This document shows positions 33,815-45,454 of a DNA stretch of 64,000 bases, piece by piece (the first letter of the stretch is position 1; the number at the start of each line of letters is the position of its first letter). The translations under genes were made by a program, and so were the position numbers. The stretch covers positions 17,596,581-17,660,580 of the forward strand of contig JAKSZT010054396.1 in NCBI GenBank assembly GCA_026826555.1. The letters are read 5' to 3'. The DNA is from Tolypeutes matacus. Taxonomy: Eukaryota > Chordata > Mammalia > Cingulata > Chlamyphoridae. Below the pieces are notes generated by a model. It saw nothing but the letters and a program-made list of their open reading frames with translations, was not told where the DNA came from and ran no database searches.

Positions 33815-35590
33815 GAGTGTGTATTTTCTATCTTTATTTTTAAAGAAGCTTTAGATTACAAAAATGTTACACCAAAAAATATAGGGGATTCTCTTTCCCC
33901 TCCCACACTTTCCTCCATTAACAACATCTTTCCTTAGTGTAGTACATTTGTTACAAGTGATGAACACGTATTGCTACTAACCATGGCCTATACTTTACAT
34001 TATAGTTTACACTTTGCACCATACAATTTTATTGATTTTGATAAAATGTATAATGGCCCGTATCCATCATTGCAATGTCATGCAGGACAATTCCAATGTC
34101 CAAAAAATGCCCCATGTTCTTCCCTCTCCCTCCCTTCAGGATCTCTGGTGGCCACTGCCTTTGTGTCAGTGATACCAGTACTTCCATTGCTAGAATAATA
34201 ATGTCTACTTTAGACTATAGCTACTTTCCCCCCTTATGTTTGTTCATTCCTCAGTCTTGAGGATTTGGGGGTGGTGATGCCCACTCTGCTTCTGATTGAG
34301 AGGGGGCTTAAATCCCATGGGGCAGATGGATGGAACCGTCTTGTTTGCAGTTGTAGATGCTCTCTGTTTTTTGGAATGGGCATTGTCCACCATCATCCTT
34401 TTGTTAGTTGTCCTGGGCAAGTCTGATGAACTGGAGAGTAGGTGTTGGCTGCAACTCTGCTGAGATTCAGGGCTCAGCCGGCATGTGAACAGAGAATATT
34501 TAAGTCTCTAGGACATATATTTAACACTCATAGTGCTAATTATAGGTTCAAATAAAAAGGACGGAAGAGCCCTGTGTAAGGAAATTATAAATGAGTCTAA
34601 CTCTGTTACATTGGGGAGCATCTATTCCAAGGTAAGGCCCACTGACAGGGTGCCGAATTCCTGAGATTGTCTGCCCTGCCTACAGTGTCTAGATGTCTCT
34701 AGAGTCCTCAGGAGCCCTGATGTTTGAGGCACTGTTTACTGTGGCAGTCAATGAGATCCTGCTGAGACGTGCATAAGCATAAACTCTGGAATGACCTCCT
34801 GATTCACCTTGAAATCTCTTAGTCATAAAAACTCATTTGTATTTAATAATTCCCCCTTTTGGTCTAGGTCTTTTTCCAAATGCATTGCTAGTTGGAGCTT
34901 GGTAATAATCCCTTGGTGCCAGGGAGGCGCATCCCCAGGAGGAAGGTAGTGCATTTATATGCTGAGTTTGGCTTAGAGAGAGGTCATTTGAGCAACAAGC
35001 AGGCCCTCAGGAGGTAATCTTAGGCAATATGTAATACTAGGCTAGGTTTCAATTTCACAAGAAGGTGGCTCGTAAGTACAACCATCAATATCAAGGGCCT
35101 GGCATAATTGTCTGTCCTCCTTCGCTAGGCACTGCCCATGTACTCTGGAAATTCTTGCTGCTCTATTAGAGAACGTAGCAGGACTTCCCAGGATAGGAAT
35201 TCAATATTCTTTTGGTTATTGTGCGGGTCTCCACCCACCACCCACCAAGACAATGCCCCATGACCACTTGAAGATATTCATATGCCATAGAGGCATGCCT
35301 CAGGTATACCCCTCCCCACACAAGCCCCCACCACCGACACTCTGCACCAGTGATCCTCCCCTGCCACAGTTGTGACCCTTCTGCGATCCAAAACCTCCCC
35401 CAAAACAAAGCAAAAAAAAAAAAAAATAATAATAATAAAATAAGAATAATAGAAAATAAAATAATAATAAACAAAATACAAAAATAAAAAATAGAAAAAG
35501 AGATAAAAACATTTTTTCATTATGTCTTTCATCACCATAAGATCTGTTATCTTTTATGTACAATGACAATTTTTTCCATATGTTCCCACA
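33815..35590 (-). repeat. L1 3' UTR joined directly to an ORF1 fragment, no ORF2
   Basis: Minus-strand 3' UTR (33,815 to about 35,400) aligns with the plus-strand copy at 15,892-17,317. It is followed by an A-rich spacer on the plus strand (about 35,410-35,510) and then a short ORF1 piece (35,512-35,590). That piece aligns with the coiled-coil region of ORF1 at 44,811-44,910 (shared 'gatctgatggtgatgaa'-like text). No ORF2 lies between the two parts. This is the layout of HAL1-type (ORF2-less) L1 derivatives, although a secondary deletion or recombination is equally possible. Confidence 0.6.
35410..35512. repeat. A-rich low-complexity spacer
   Basis: Runs of aaaa, aataataataa and aaaataaaa on the plus strand. 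The T-rich minus-strand frames across it translate to phenylalanine/leucine/tyrosine runs and are artefacts. Confidence 0.85.
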
Positions 35591-36200
35591 GTATCTTATT
35601 TTTTCGTTTTATCTTCAAAGAAGCTTTAGGTTACAGAAAAGTCACATAGAAAATATAGGGGATTCCCATACACCCAACCCCCTCCTCCTCTCCCACTTCC
35701 CCTATTAATAACATTTTACATGTGTATGGTATACTTGTTAGAATTGATGTACAAATATTGAAGCATTGCTACTAACCATGGTCAATGGTTTACATTTTGT
35801 ACTGTGCACTTCTATAGGTTTTGACAAAATTTAAATAGCCTGTATCTGTCATTGCAAAATCATGCAGAACAATTTCAATGCCCTATGTTCATCTGTTCTA
35901 TTCTCTCCTCCTCCCCTTGGAACCTATGGTAACCACTAAGTTTCAATTTTTGAAGAATAAATTTCTTAGTTACAAGCAATAATATTGAGGGCTTGACACA
36001 TTGTCTGTTTTCTTTTATTAGGCACTGCCTATGTTCTTGAGAGATTCTTGCCCCTCTGATTGAGAACATAGCAGGACTCCCCAGGATGTGAGTTTAATAT
36101 TTTCTTGTTTATTGTGTGGGTCCCCACGCACTGAGATAACACTCTATGACAAGATTAACACTTTCATATTCCATGGAAGCTTGCCCCAGGTTCATCCTAT

Positions 36201-36221
36201 CCCCACCCCCACCCCCACCCC
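36201..36221 (-). other. G-quadruplex-forming motif in L1 3' UTR
   Basis: Four runs of 4-5 C separated by single A on the plus strand, hence four G runs on the L1 sense strand. G-quadruplexes in L1 3' UTRs are a known feature of mammalian L1. The homologous site near 35,308-35,330 is worn down. Confidence 0.75.
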
Positions 36222-38783
36222 TGACGCCCTGCACCAGTAACCCTCCCCTGCCATATTTGCCAAAAGAACATTCCCAACATTGTAGTTTTAATCACAGACC
36301 TACAAATCTCTGGTGTTCACCTGTTCCTTCCTCTAACCCCGCCCCCAGTTCCATGGATAGTCCAACCCAACCCCCCTACCCTACTCATCCTCACATTCCA
36401 GCACCATCGACCCCAATCACATCACTGCACCACTCTCACCCCCATCCACTGCCCAACCACCCCCTTTCACCCTATCATAGATTTTGCCCATATTGAGCTT
36501 CAGCTTACCACCCCCTTTACTCCCTGTCTCCTGATAACCTATCTTCCAGACTCTAGCTCTGTGAATCTGCTCAATTTGCTTAAGTCATATCACCAAGGTC
36601 ATATAATATTTGTCCTTCAGTAACTGGCTTACTTCACTCAACATCAGGTCTTCAAGATTCATCCATGTTGTCCCGTGTATTAATACTGCATTCCTTCTTA
36701 CAGATGAGTAATATTTCATTGTAGATATAAAACATGATTTGCTAATCCATTCATCTGTTGAAGGACACTTGGGTTGCTTCCAACTTCTGACGATAGTGAA
36801 TAATGCCTCTATGAACATTGGTGTGCATATATCTGTTTATGTCCCTTCTTTCAGTTCTTCTGAGTATATACCCAGAAGTAGGATTGCTGCCTCATATGGC
36901 AGTTCAATAGTTAGCTTCCTGAAGAACCACCAAACTGTCCTCTACAATGGCTGCACCATTCTACATTCCCACCAGCAGTGGATGAGTGTCCCCTTTTCTC
37001 CACATCCTCGCCAACACTCATAGTTCTCTGTTGTTGTTTTTTTGTTTTTTTTTTTTTTAATAGCCACCGGTCTAACAGGTGTAAGATGATATCTCACTGT
37101 AGTTTTGATTTGCATGTCCCTAATAGTGATGTTGAGCATCTTTTCATGTGCTTTTTAGCCATTTGTATTTCTTCTTTGGAGAAGCATCTATTCAAATCTC
37201 TTGCCCATTTTTAAAATGGTTTGTTTGTCTTTTTATTTTTGAGATGTAGGATTTTTTTTACATATGGTGGATATTAGGCACTTATCAGATAAATAGTTAC
37301 CAAATATTTTCTCCCATTGAGTAGGCTGCCTTTTCACTTTCTTGGCAAACTCCTTTGAAACACAAAAGTTTTTAATTTTAAGGAGGTCCCATTTTTCTAT
37401 TTTTTCTCTCATTGCCTATGCTTTGGGTATAAAGTTTATGAAACCATTTCCTACTATAAGATCTCATAGAGGCTTCCCTACATTATCTTCTAAGAGCTTT
37501 GTGGTCTTGGCTCTTATATTTAAGTCTTTGTTCCATCTTGAGTTAATTTTTGTATAGGGAGTGAGATGGTGATCCTCTCGTTTTTGGATATAGATATCCA
37601 GATCTCCTAGCACCATTTGTTGAAAAAGCTATTCTATCCCAGTTTAGTGGGCTTGGTGGCCTTGTTGACTATCAGTTGACCATATATGCGAGGATCTATA
37701 TCACAACCCTCAATTCAGTTCCATTGGTCAGTATGTCTATCCTTGTGCAAATACCATGCAGTTTTGATCATGGTAGCTTTGTAATATGCTTTAAAGCTGG
37801 TAGCATTATTCCTCCAATTTCCTTTTTCATTTTCAATATGTTTTTGGCTATTTGGGCCCCTTGCCCCTCCAAATAAATTTCATAATTAGCTTTTCCAATT
37901 CAGTAAAAAATGCTGCTGTAGTTTTTATTGGGATTGCATTAATTCTGTAAATCAATTTGGATAGGAAGACATATTAATGATGTTTAGTCTTCCAATCCAT
38001 GAACATGGAATCTTCTTACATTTGTTTAGGTCTTCTTTGATTTCCTTTAACAATGTGTAGTTTTCTGTGTACAAGTCCTTTACATCTTTAGTTAAGTTTA
38101 TTCCTAGGTATTTGATTCTTTTAGTTGCTATTGTAAATGGAATTTTTTTTTCTTGATTTCCTCCTCAGATTGCTCATTATTGGTGTACAGAATGCGACCA
38201 ATTTTTGTGTGTTGATCTTATATCCTACCACTTTACTGAACTCATTTATCAGCTCTAGAAGCTTTGTTGTAGATTCCTCAGGGCTTTCTATGTATAAGAT
38301 CATGTCATCTGCAAATAGTGAAATTTTTACTTCTCCCTTTCCAATTTGGATGCCTTTTATATCTTTTTTTTGCCTAAGTGCTCAAGCAAGTACTTCTAAC
38401 ACAATGTTAAATAAGTGTGGTGACAGTTGGCATCCTTGTCTTGTTCCAGATTTTATCATGTTTTTTCTGCATCAATATAGATGATCATGTAATTTTTTTC
38501 TTTTGATCTGTTAGTGTGGTGTATTATTACATTGATTTTTTTTTTTTTTTTTTTTTATGTTGAACCATCCTGGCATACCAGGAATGAAACCCACTTGGTC
38601 ATGGTGCATAATTCAGTTGATGTGTTGTTGAATATGATTAGCAAGTACTTTTTTGAGGATTTTAGCATCCAGGTTCATTAAAGATAGTTCTGTAGTTTTA
38701 TTTTCTTGTGGCGTCTTTATGTGGCTTTGGTATTAGGGTGATGTTGGCATCACAGAATGAGTTAGGCAATATTCCCTCCACTT

Positions 38784-38787
<4 letters not shown>

Positions 38788-38821
<34 letters not shown>
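38788..38821. repeat. Poly-T run inside L1 ORF2
   Basis: More than thirty T in a row within a coding remnant. It could be a real expanded homopolymer or an insertion tail. Confidence 0.9.
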
Positions 38822-38824
<3 letters not shown>

Positions 38825-39007
38825 CATTTAAGCAGGATTGGTGTTAGTTCTTTCCAGAATGATTGGAAGAATTCACCATGAAGCCATCTGGTCCTGGCTC
38901 TTTTTAGTTGGGAGATATTTTTTTCCCCTTAAATTTTTATTGTAGTACTATATATACAATATAGCATTTTCCATTTTAACCACTTTCAAGTATATGGTTC
39001 ATCAACT

Positions 39008-40741
39008 GTTGCTGATGGCTCCCTTAGCAAAGGAGCCTGTTTCCCAACCTAGGAAGGATGTGCTACAGTATCTGTCTGCTTTTGATAAAGAAACCACATA
39101 AGTTTGTTCTGTGGGTTCTCCTTCTCATCCTCTTGCTCTCCCTCTGGTAGAGGAAGAGGAAGCAGCATCTGAACCAGAGCCTGAGGGGGTTGTTAGAGGC
39201 CTGTGATGACTCGTAGTTAGCTGATGATAATGTTGGGGAAGGATCATTTGTACTAAGTCCAGCCAATAGGAACTCATCACCAAGCCAGGCTTCACACACC
39301 TGAGCACCTCTCCTTGTTACTACTTTTACCAAGCAGAGGATGGGTAGCACATACTCCTCCACCCTGTGAAAGTGTGCTGTCTTGTGCTTAAGTATGGCAA
39401 CTTGGAACAGAGCCTGGAGAATATTTCAGCAACTGTGATGGAGATAGTTGGGTACTCCATGTCTAAAGATTTTTGACAGCATCATAGATATCTCTCACTT
39501 GCTGCTCACTTGTGAGTTCAGCATCTGTGAACTGGCTCTGCAGCCTCCTGTGGTCTCTAAGGAAACACTAGAGATGTTCTCAGAAGCCATTGAGAAGAGA
39601 AAGCATCAGCACCAAAAGAAGGCTCAGGAAGAATGTCGCTGAGAGTGTAGGATTAAGATGGAGGAGAACAAGAAACAGGGCAAGTACCCAGAAGTCCACA
39701 TTCCCCTAGAGAATCTACAGCAGTTTGCTGCCTTCAAGTCCTAAACCTGCTCCTCTGATTCTGCTTTGGGTCTCACCAGTACCAAGGGTCATGGAGCCCT
39801 TGCCCTTTCTCCTCCTAGCAAAAGTCCAGGTCCCATGTAGACTTTCTGCTGACCCCTCTGTCACCCACTGCCAGTCAGGGCAGTACCTCATTCTGCTCTG
39901 GGAGTCTGGAAGAAGACTCTCCCTTCCTTTCCTTTGCTCAGATGCTGAGGGTTGGGAAAGCAAAAGATGTGTGGTCCAAAAGTGCTCCAAAGAAAGCTGA
40001 GAACAGCCTAGTTCCTCCTGCGCCTGTGGACAGGAAACTCAGACCATGTTCCTGTGCCCAGTTTCCAAAATTCCTTCAGCCAAGCTATTAAGCAGCCTTC
40101 ATGAAACTGGACACACCAGCTACTTCCCCTGTCTGAAGAGAAAAGAGGAAAGAAAAGAAAAAAGCAGAAACAGAAGCTCCTGTTCGGCCCCTCAGTAGTC
40201 CACACCAAGTGACACTATTGGCCCAGGGTACCTTCTCCATGTTTGTTTGTTTGTTTTTTCTCCTTTTCTTTCCTGTGCTTTTGGTTTGCTACTGTAATGT
40301 TAAAGTATTTGAGTTTGAACAGATTAACTCTGGGAGGAGGAGGGGGTTTCCACAACATGAGGGGAAACCAAGAAAATTTTAAATACAGTGTATTTTCCAG
40401 CTTCCTATCTTTACACCAAAATAAAGTATTGATACTCACAAGAAATCTCTTCCTGATAAGATTTTTAGTTTGTTGCCAGGTTAGTCTTTTTGACCCATGT
40501 ATAGTTTTTTTCAACCCACAATAAGTTTGAGTCTCCTTGACATCCCTTGGTGCAGCCCAAACCAGAGTGGTAGAGCATTGCCTGTTATGACATCATGTGT
40601 CAGGGCATTATGGTTTCAGATTACCTATCAGTTTCCTTTCAAATAGCTTAAATCTTTTCTACCTGTTCACTTCTTTCTTATCTTGTTAAAGAAACAGGGG
40701 GATGGGAATAAAAGGATTTAGGACACAGGAAAAAAAAAAAA
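39008..40741 (+). pseudogene. RNF10: RNF10 processed pseudogene, 5'-truncated
   Basis: Intronless plus-strand copy of the 3' half of the mRNA for RNF10, a RING-type ubiquitin-protein ligase. Blocks in order: [80 protein letters not shown], a KKQKQKLLF-like stretch and VVHTK before TGA (40,210-40,212). The RING domain, encoded further 5', is absent. There are several in-frame stops (for example after DKETT) and frameshifts. The 3' UTR is retained to an AATAAA at 40,707-40,712 and a 12-A tail at 40,730-40,741. It sits within an L1 3' UTR. Confidence 0.93.
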
Positions 40742-40877
40742 GCTCCAGTTCCTTGTGCACACTGCTTGTGCTGATGTGGATCCACCCCATGTACACGTAC
40801 TCCATAATGGCTTCCACCACGTTGGGTTTGGGCCTGGGCTCTGAGCTACACTTGTGCATCTCTACCCAGCCAGAGCG
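40742..40877 (+). other. Unassigned 136-bp segment after the RNF10 poly-A
   Basis: Between the RNF10 A tail and the resumed L1 text, this segment belongs to neither as far as I can tell. Its forward frame reads through the A run without domain content. It could be a second retroposed piece or a filler at the insertion junction. Confidence 0.4.
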
Positions 40878-42539
40878 GGGTTAATTATATTCATGGTGTT
40901 GTGCCATCAACATGACCAAAACCCTTTTGTCACCCCAAACAGAAACTCCTCTGCACTCATGAAGCAGTGACTTCCCTTCCCCTCCCTCACATTTGTCCAG
41001 GGAAACCCCTAATCTACTTTCTGTCTCTATAAATTTGCATGTTCTGATTATTTCATATAAGTGAGATTGCACAATTTTTGCCCTTTTGGGCCTGGCTTAT
41101 TTCACACAACCTGATGTCTTCAAGGTTCATCCATGTTGCAGCACATGTAAGGGCTTCATTCCTTTTTAAGGGATGAATTATATTCCATTGTGTGGATGGA
41201 CCCTTTTTTTCTCCATTCATGTGGCTATTGTAAATAACACTGTTATGAATACCAGGGTACAGATATCCACCCAGGTCCCTGCTTTCAATTCTTCTGGGTA
41301 CATACCCAGAAGTAGGATCGTTTGGTCATATGGCAATTCCATATTTAACTTTTTGAGGAACCGCCAAACTGTCTTCCACAGTGGCTGCATTATTTGACAT
41401 TCTCATCAAGAATATGCAAGGGTTCCTATTTCTCTGCGTTCTCACCTGTTATTTTCCATTAAAAAAAATAATAATAATAGCCATCCTCGAAGGTATGAAG
41501 TGGTATCTAACTCATGGTGGTTTTGATTTGCATGTCCCTAATGGCTAATGACATGGAGCATCTTTTCATGTGCTTATTGGCCATCTGTACATTCTCTTTG
41601 GAGAAATACCTATTCAATTTTCTGCCCACTTTAAAACTGGGTTGTTTCTCCCCTTGTTGTTCAGTTGTAGTTCTTCATATATTCTAGATACCAAGCCCTT
41701 ATCACACATATAATCTCCAAACATTTTCCCCCATTCTGTAGGTTGTCTTTTCACTTTCTTGATGAAGTCCTTTGAGACTCAAGAGTTTTTAATTTTGATG
41801 AGGTCCCATCAAAAAGTGGCTCATGCCCATCAAAAGGTGGCTTGTGCCACTGGTATGAAGTCCAAGAAACCATTGCCTAACACAAAGTCCCAAAGATGCT
41901 TCCCTGCATTTTCCTCTAGGAGTTCTATAGTTTTGGTTCTTATATTTAGGTCTTTGATCCATTCTGAGTTCATCTTTATATGTGGTGTGAGGTAGGGGTT
42001 CATCTTCATTCTTATGCACATGGGGCATCCAGTTTTCCCAGCACAATTTTTTGAAGAGACTGTTCTTTCTCCACTGAGTGCACTTGATTCCTTTGTCGAA
42101 AACCAATTGGCCATAGATGTGGGGGCTGATTTCCAAGCTCTCAATTTCATTCCATTGGTCTATGTCTGTCCATGTGCCAGAACAGTGCTGTTTTGATTAT
42201 TGTGGCTTTGTTATCAGTTTTGAAATCAGGCAGTGTGAGTCCCCCAACTTTGTTCTTTTTTAAACGTGGTTTTGGCTACTCAGGGCCCTTCCCTTCCATA
42301 GGAATTTGATGATTGTTTTTTCCGTTTCCACAAAGAAGGCTGTTGGGATTTTGATTGGGACTGCATTGAATCTGCAAATTGCTTTGGAGAGACTTGACAT
42401 CCCAACGAGATTAAGTCCTCCACTCTATGAACACAGAGGTCCTTCTATTTATTTAGGTCCTCCTTGACTTCTTGCAGCAATGTTTTGTATAATAAGTCTT
42501 TCACCTCCTTGGATAAATTTATTCCTGGATATTTTACTC

Positions 42540-42672
42540 CAGGGGTTCTTAACAAGGGGTCCATGAGCTTGAATTGAAATTCAAAAATCATTATTCTTGT
42601 GGGGACATGTTGATGTGGGTGTCATATGTTTATTAAATAATACACAGTATAGTGTAGTCCATGGTTTTCACC
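42540..42672. mobile_element. hAT-type MITE, inverted and truncated copy
   Basis: Begins caggggttcttaac and aligns along its length with the reverse complement of 25,032-25,224 (shared 'cattattcttgtggggaca' and 'ttattaaataatacaca'). The last 45 bp or so, including the second terminal repeat, are missing. It interrupts L1 ORF2 text. Confidence 0.85.
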
Positions 42673-42679
42673 TGGACCT

Positions 42680-43963
42680 TCTCTCTCTTTTTTTTTTCTA
42701 CAAACCTAGCTAAGGGTTTGTCAATTTTATTGTTCTTCTCAAAAAACCAACTTTTGGTTTTGTTAATTTGTTCTAGTGCTTTAAAATTTTTTTTTATTCT
42801 CAATTTCATTTAGTTCTGCTCTAATCTTTGTTACTTCCTTCTTTCTGCTTGCTTTGGGATTAGTTTGTTGTTCTTTTTCTAGTTCCTCCAGGTGTGCAGT
42901 TAGGTCTTTGATTTTAGCTCTTTCTTCTTTTTTAATGTAGGCATTTATGGCTATAAATTTTCCTCTCAGTTCTGCTTTTGCTGCATCCCATAGGTTTTCA
43001 TATGGTGTGTTCTCATCTTCATTCATTTCAAGGAGTTACTGATTCTTCTTGACCCACCGCTTGCCTAAGAGTGTGTTGCTTAACTTCCATATCTTTGTGC
43101 CTGTTCTGGTTCTCTGCCCCTTATTAATTTCCTATGGTCAGAGAAATACTTTGTATAATTTCAATCTTTCTGAATTTATTGAGAGTTGTTCTGTGACCTA
43201 GCATGTGGTCTATCCTGGAGAATGATCCTTGTGCATTCGAAAAGAATGTATATCCTGCTGTATTTGGGTATAATGTTCTGTATATGTCTATTATATCTAG
43301 ATCCTCTAATGTATTATTCATGGTCTCTGTTTCTTTATTGACCTTCTGTCGAGATGTTCTGTCTAATGATAAAGGTGTATTAAAGTCTCCCACTATAATC
43401 ATAGAGGCATCTAATTTCTCCACTTAGTTTTTCCAAGGTTTGCCTCAGGTATTTTGGGGCACCAGTGGTTAGGTGCATAAATGTTTATGATTGTTCTTTC
43501 TTGTTGATAGATTATCCCTTTTATTAATATATAGTGTCCTTCTTTGTCTCTTACAATAGTTTTGCATTTAAAGTCTATTTTATCTGATATTTATATAGCT
43601 ACTCCCACCCTGTTTTGGTTATTGTTTGCATGTAAAATATTTTTTCAACCATGCACTTGCAACCTCTTTGAGTTCTTGGGTCTAAGGTGAGTTTCTTGTT
43701 AGACAGCATATTGATGGGTCATATTTCCTTATCCATTCTGCCAATCTGTGTCTTTTGACTGGAGGGTTTAATCCTTTAACATTCAATGTTATTATTGTCA
43801 AGGTAGTACTTACATTAGCCATATTTTCTTTGGGTTTATATATGTCATATTTTGTTTTTATTTCTCTTTTATCTTTTTAGTTTTTCTTACTAAAAATCTT
43901 CCTTTCTACACTATCCTCCAAACCTCTCTCTCCTGTTTTTTCCTTTCAACCTGCAGAACTCCC
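42680..43963 (-). repeat. L1 ORF2 endonuclease and linker region
   Basis: Minus-strand frames show the AP-endonuclease C-terminal motifs IIVGDFNTPLS and SRIDHMLGHR (43,124-43,423) and the downstream linker [20 protein letters not shown] (42,781-43,026). The frames are broken between these blocks. The RT part that should follow lies at 38,925 and below, interrupted by the L1/hAT insertions. Confidence 0.9.
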
Positions 43964-43976
43964 TTTAGTTTTTCTT

Positions 43977-44162
43977 TTTTTTTTTTTTTTTTAAGATTTT
44001 ATTTTTTTATTTATTCATCCCCCCCTTGCTGCTTGTGCTCGCTGGGTCAGCTAACCACACCGTGTGGGCGGGCTTGCCTTCACCAGGAGGCCCCGGGAAC
44101 CGAACCGGGGGCCTCCCATATGGTAAACGGGAGCCCTACTGATTGAGCCACAGCCGCTTCCC
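43977..44162 (-). repeat. tRNA-Ala-derived DAS-type SINE (about 185 bp class)
   Basis: Minus-strand copy inside L1. The plus strand shows 'ttgctgcttgtgctcgctgg', 'caggaggccccgggaaccga', 'ctgattgagccacagccgct'. Direct repeat tttagtttttctt at 43,964-43,976 and 44,165-44,177. Near-identical to the copies at 1918 and 4759. Confidence 0.92.
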
Positions 44163-44207
44163 TTTTTAGTTTTTCTTGAAGGGCAAGTTTCTTGTTGACA
44201 AATTCTC

Positions 44208-45279
44208 TTAATTTCTGTTTATCTGTGAATATTTTGAATTTTCTCTCATTTTTGAATGCCAGCTTTGCTGGATACAGAATTCTTGGTTGACAGTTTTTTC
44301 TTTTAGCACCTTAACTATGTCATACCACTGCCTTCTCACGTCCATGGTTTCAGATGAAAAATCAGCATTTAATCTTATCAAGCTTCCCTTGTATGTGATG
44401 GATATCTTTTCTCTTGCTACTTTCAGTATTTTCTTTGTCTTGAACATTTGAAAATTATATATATATATGTCTCAGAGTAGACTTGTAAGGATTTATACTG
44501 TTGGAGTGTGCTGCTTTTCCTGGACATGTACATCCATGTCCCTCAAGAGAGTTGGGAATTTTTCAGCCATTGTTTCCTCCAACACTCCTTCTGCACCCTT
44601 TCCCTTCTCTTCTCCTTCTGGGATGCCCATAATTCACATGTTTGTGTGTTTCATGTTATCATTCCATTCCCTGTGTCCCTGCTGAATTTTTTTCTACCTT
44701 TTTATCTATTTGTTCTACTATCTGTCTGATTTCTGATGTACTATATTTGGCATCACGAATTCTTTCTTCTGCCTGTTCACATCTGCTGTTATGTGCTTCC
44801 AATGTATTTTTCATTTCTTGCATTTTGCCATTCATCACCATCAGATCCGTAATCTTTTTAAGTATGTTTACAATTTCTTCAGTATGTTGCCCCAGTGTCT
44901 TCTTAATATCCTTTATCTCTTCCTTCACTTCATTAAGTTGATTCATGGTATTTGTTTGGACATCCTTGATTAGTTGTTCCATGTTCTGCATCTCCTCCTG
45001 TTTTTCAGTTCTTAGTGTGGCTTGTAATTTTTTGTTGGTTTCTAGGTATCTGCTTATCTTGATGGGCTTATTCAGATGGTTAGGTTCTCTTTCTACTCTA
45101 GGGTTTTGTGTTAAGGTTCCTTTTTGACACTTGGTTCCACTTAGTCTATATCCTTGTAGTTGTCTGTGTTCCCTTGAAAAAATATTAAGACCATAGAAAA
45201 GGACAGAGAGAAGAGAAAAGAGAATAATAGTAATAATAATAAAGATAGAAAAGGAACCATAAGAGAGCCAGGAAAACAA
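44208..45279 (-). repeat. L1 ORF1 remnant with a largely open coiled-coil segment
   Basis: Two minus-strand frames carry L1 ORF1p-like sequence: 44,208-44,447 (C-terminal domain, with EKISITYKGSLIRLNADFSS) and 44,659-45,279 (206 codons). The second has an N-terminal artefact stretch, then KEEIKDIKKTLGQHTEEIVN and RIRDAKYSTSEIRQIVEQID, a heptad-rich coiled coil. ORF1p is the RNA-binding trimeric chaperone of L1. The two frames are not joined, so the gene is broken. Confidence 0.85.
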
Positions 45280-45433
45280 ATAAGTAATAAGAGTAAAAAA
45301 TCATAAAAAATATAAAGGAATAAAAATAAAAAATGTGGATTAAAAAAAAAAATGAAACAAGAAAAAAATAGAATAAAATGAAAGGCCAGAAAGATGAGAA
45401 GAGAAGAAGAGAAATAAAAAAAATAAATAAAAA

Positions 45434-45454
45434 GAGAGAGAGAGAGAGAGAGAG
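45434..45454. repeat. (ag)n microsatellite
   Basis: About ten uninterrupted ag units in an A/G-rich stretch. Confidence 0.9.

Larger units (their letters stand above)
35601..38925 (-). repeat. L1 with 3' UTR and ORF2 C-terminal half
   Basis: Minus-strand L1. The 3' UTR runs from 35,601 to about 36,584, and ORF2 ends at about 36,585. Translation blocks include [50 protein letters not shown], and the RT motif [10 protein letters not shown] with FADD at 38,304-38,315. The conserved 'PxGPDGF'-type RT start is at about 38,880-38,900, where the copy stops. ORF2 is broken by many frameshifts and by homopolymer runs (38,788-38,821). Confidence 0.9.
38930..42539 (-). repeat. Third minus-strand L1 fragment (3' UTR and ORF2 C-terminus), split by a retrocopy
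   Basis: The left part (38,930-39,007: 'aaatttttattgtagtacta', 'ccattttaaccactttcaag') resumes at about 40,878 ('ttaattatattcatggtgtt', 'ctactttctgtctctataaa', 'ggttcatccatgttgcagca') and continues into ORF2 C-terminal text (about 41,160-42,539). This is an older type of L1 3' end than 35,601. It ends at the hAT-type element at 42,540, after which L1 text from upstream in ORF2 resumes. It therefore looks like an L1 inserted into the L1 at 35,601-46,549. Confidence 0.75.
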
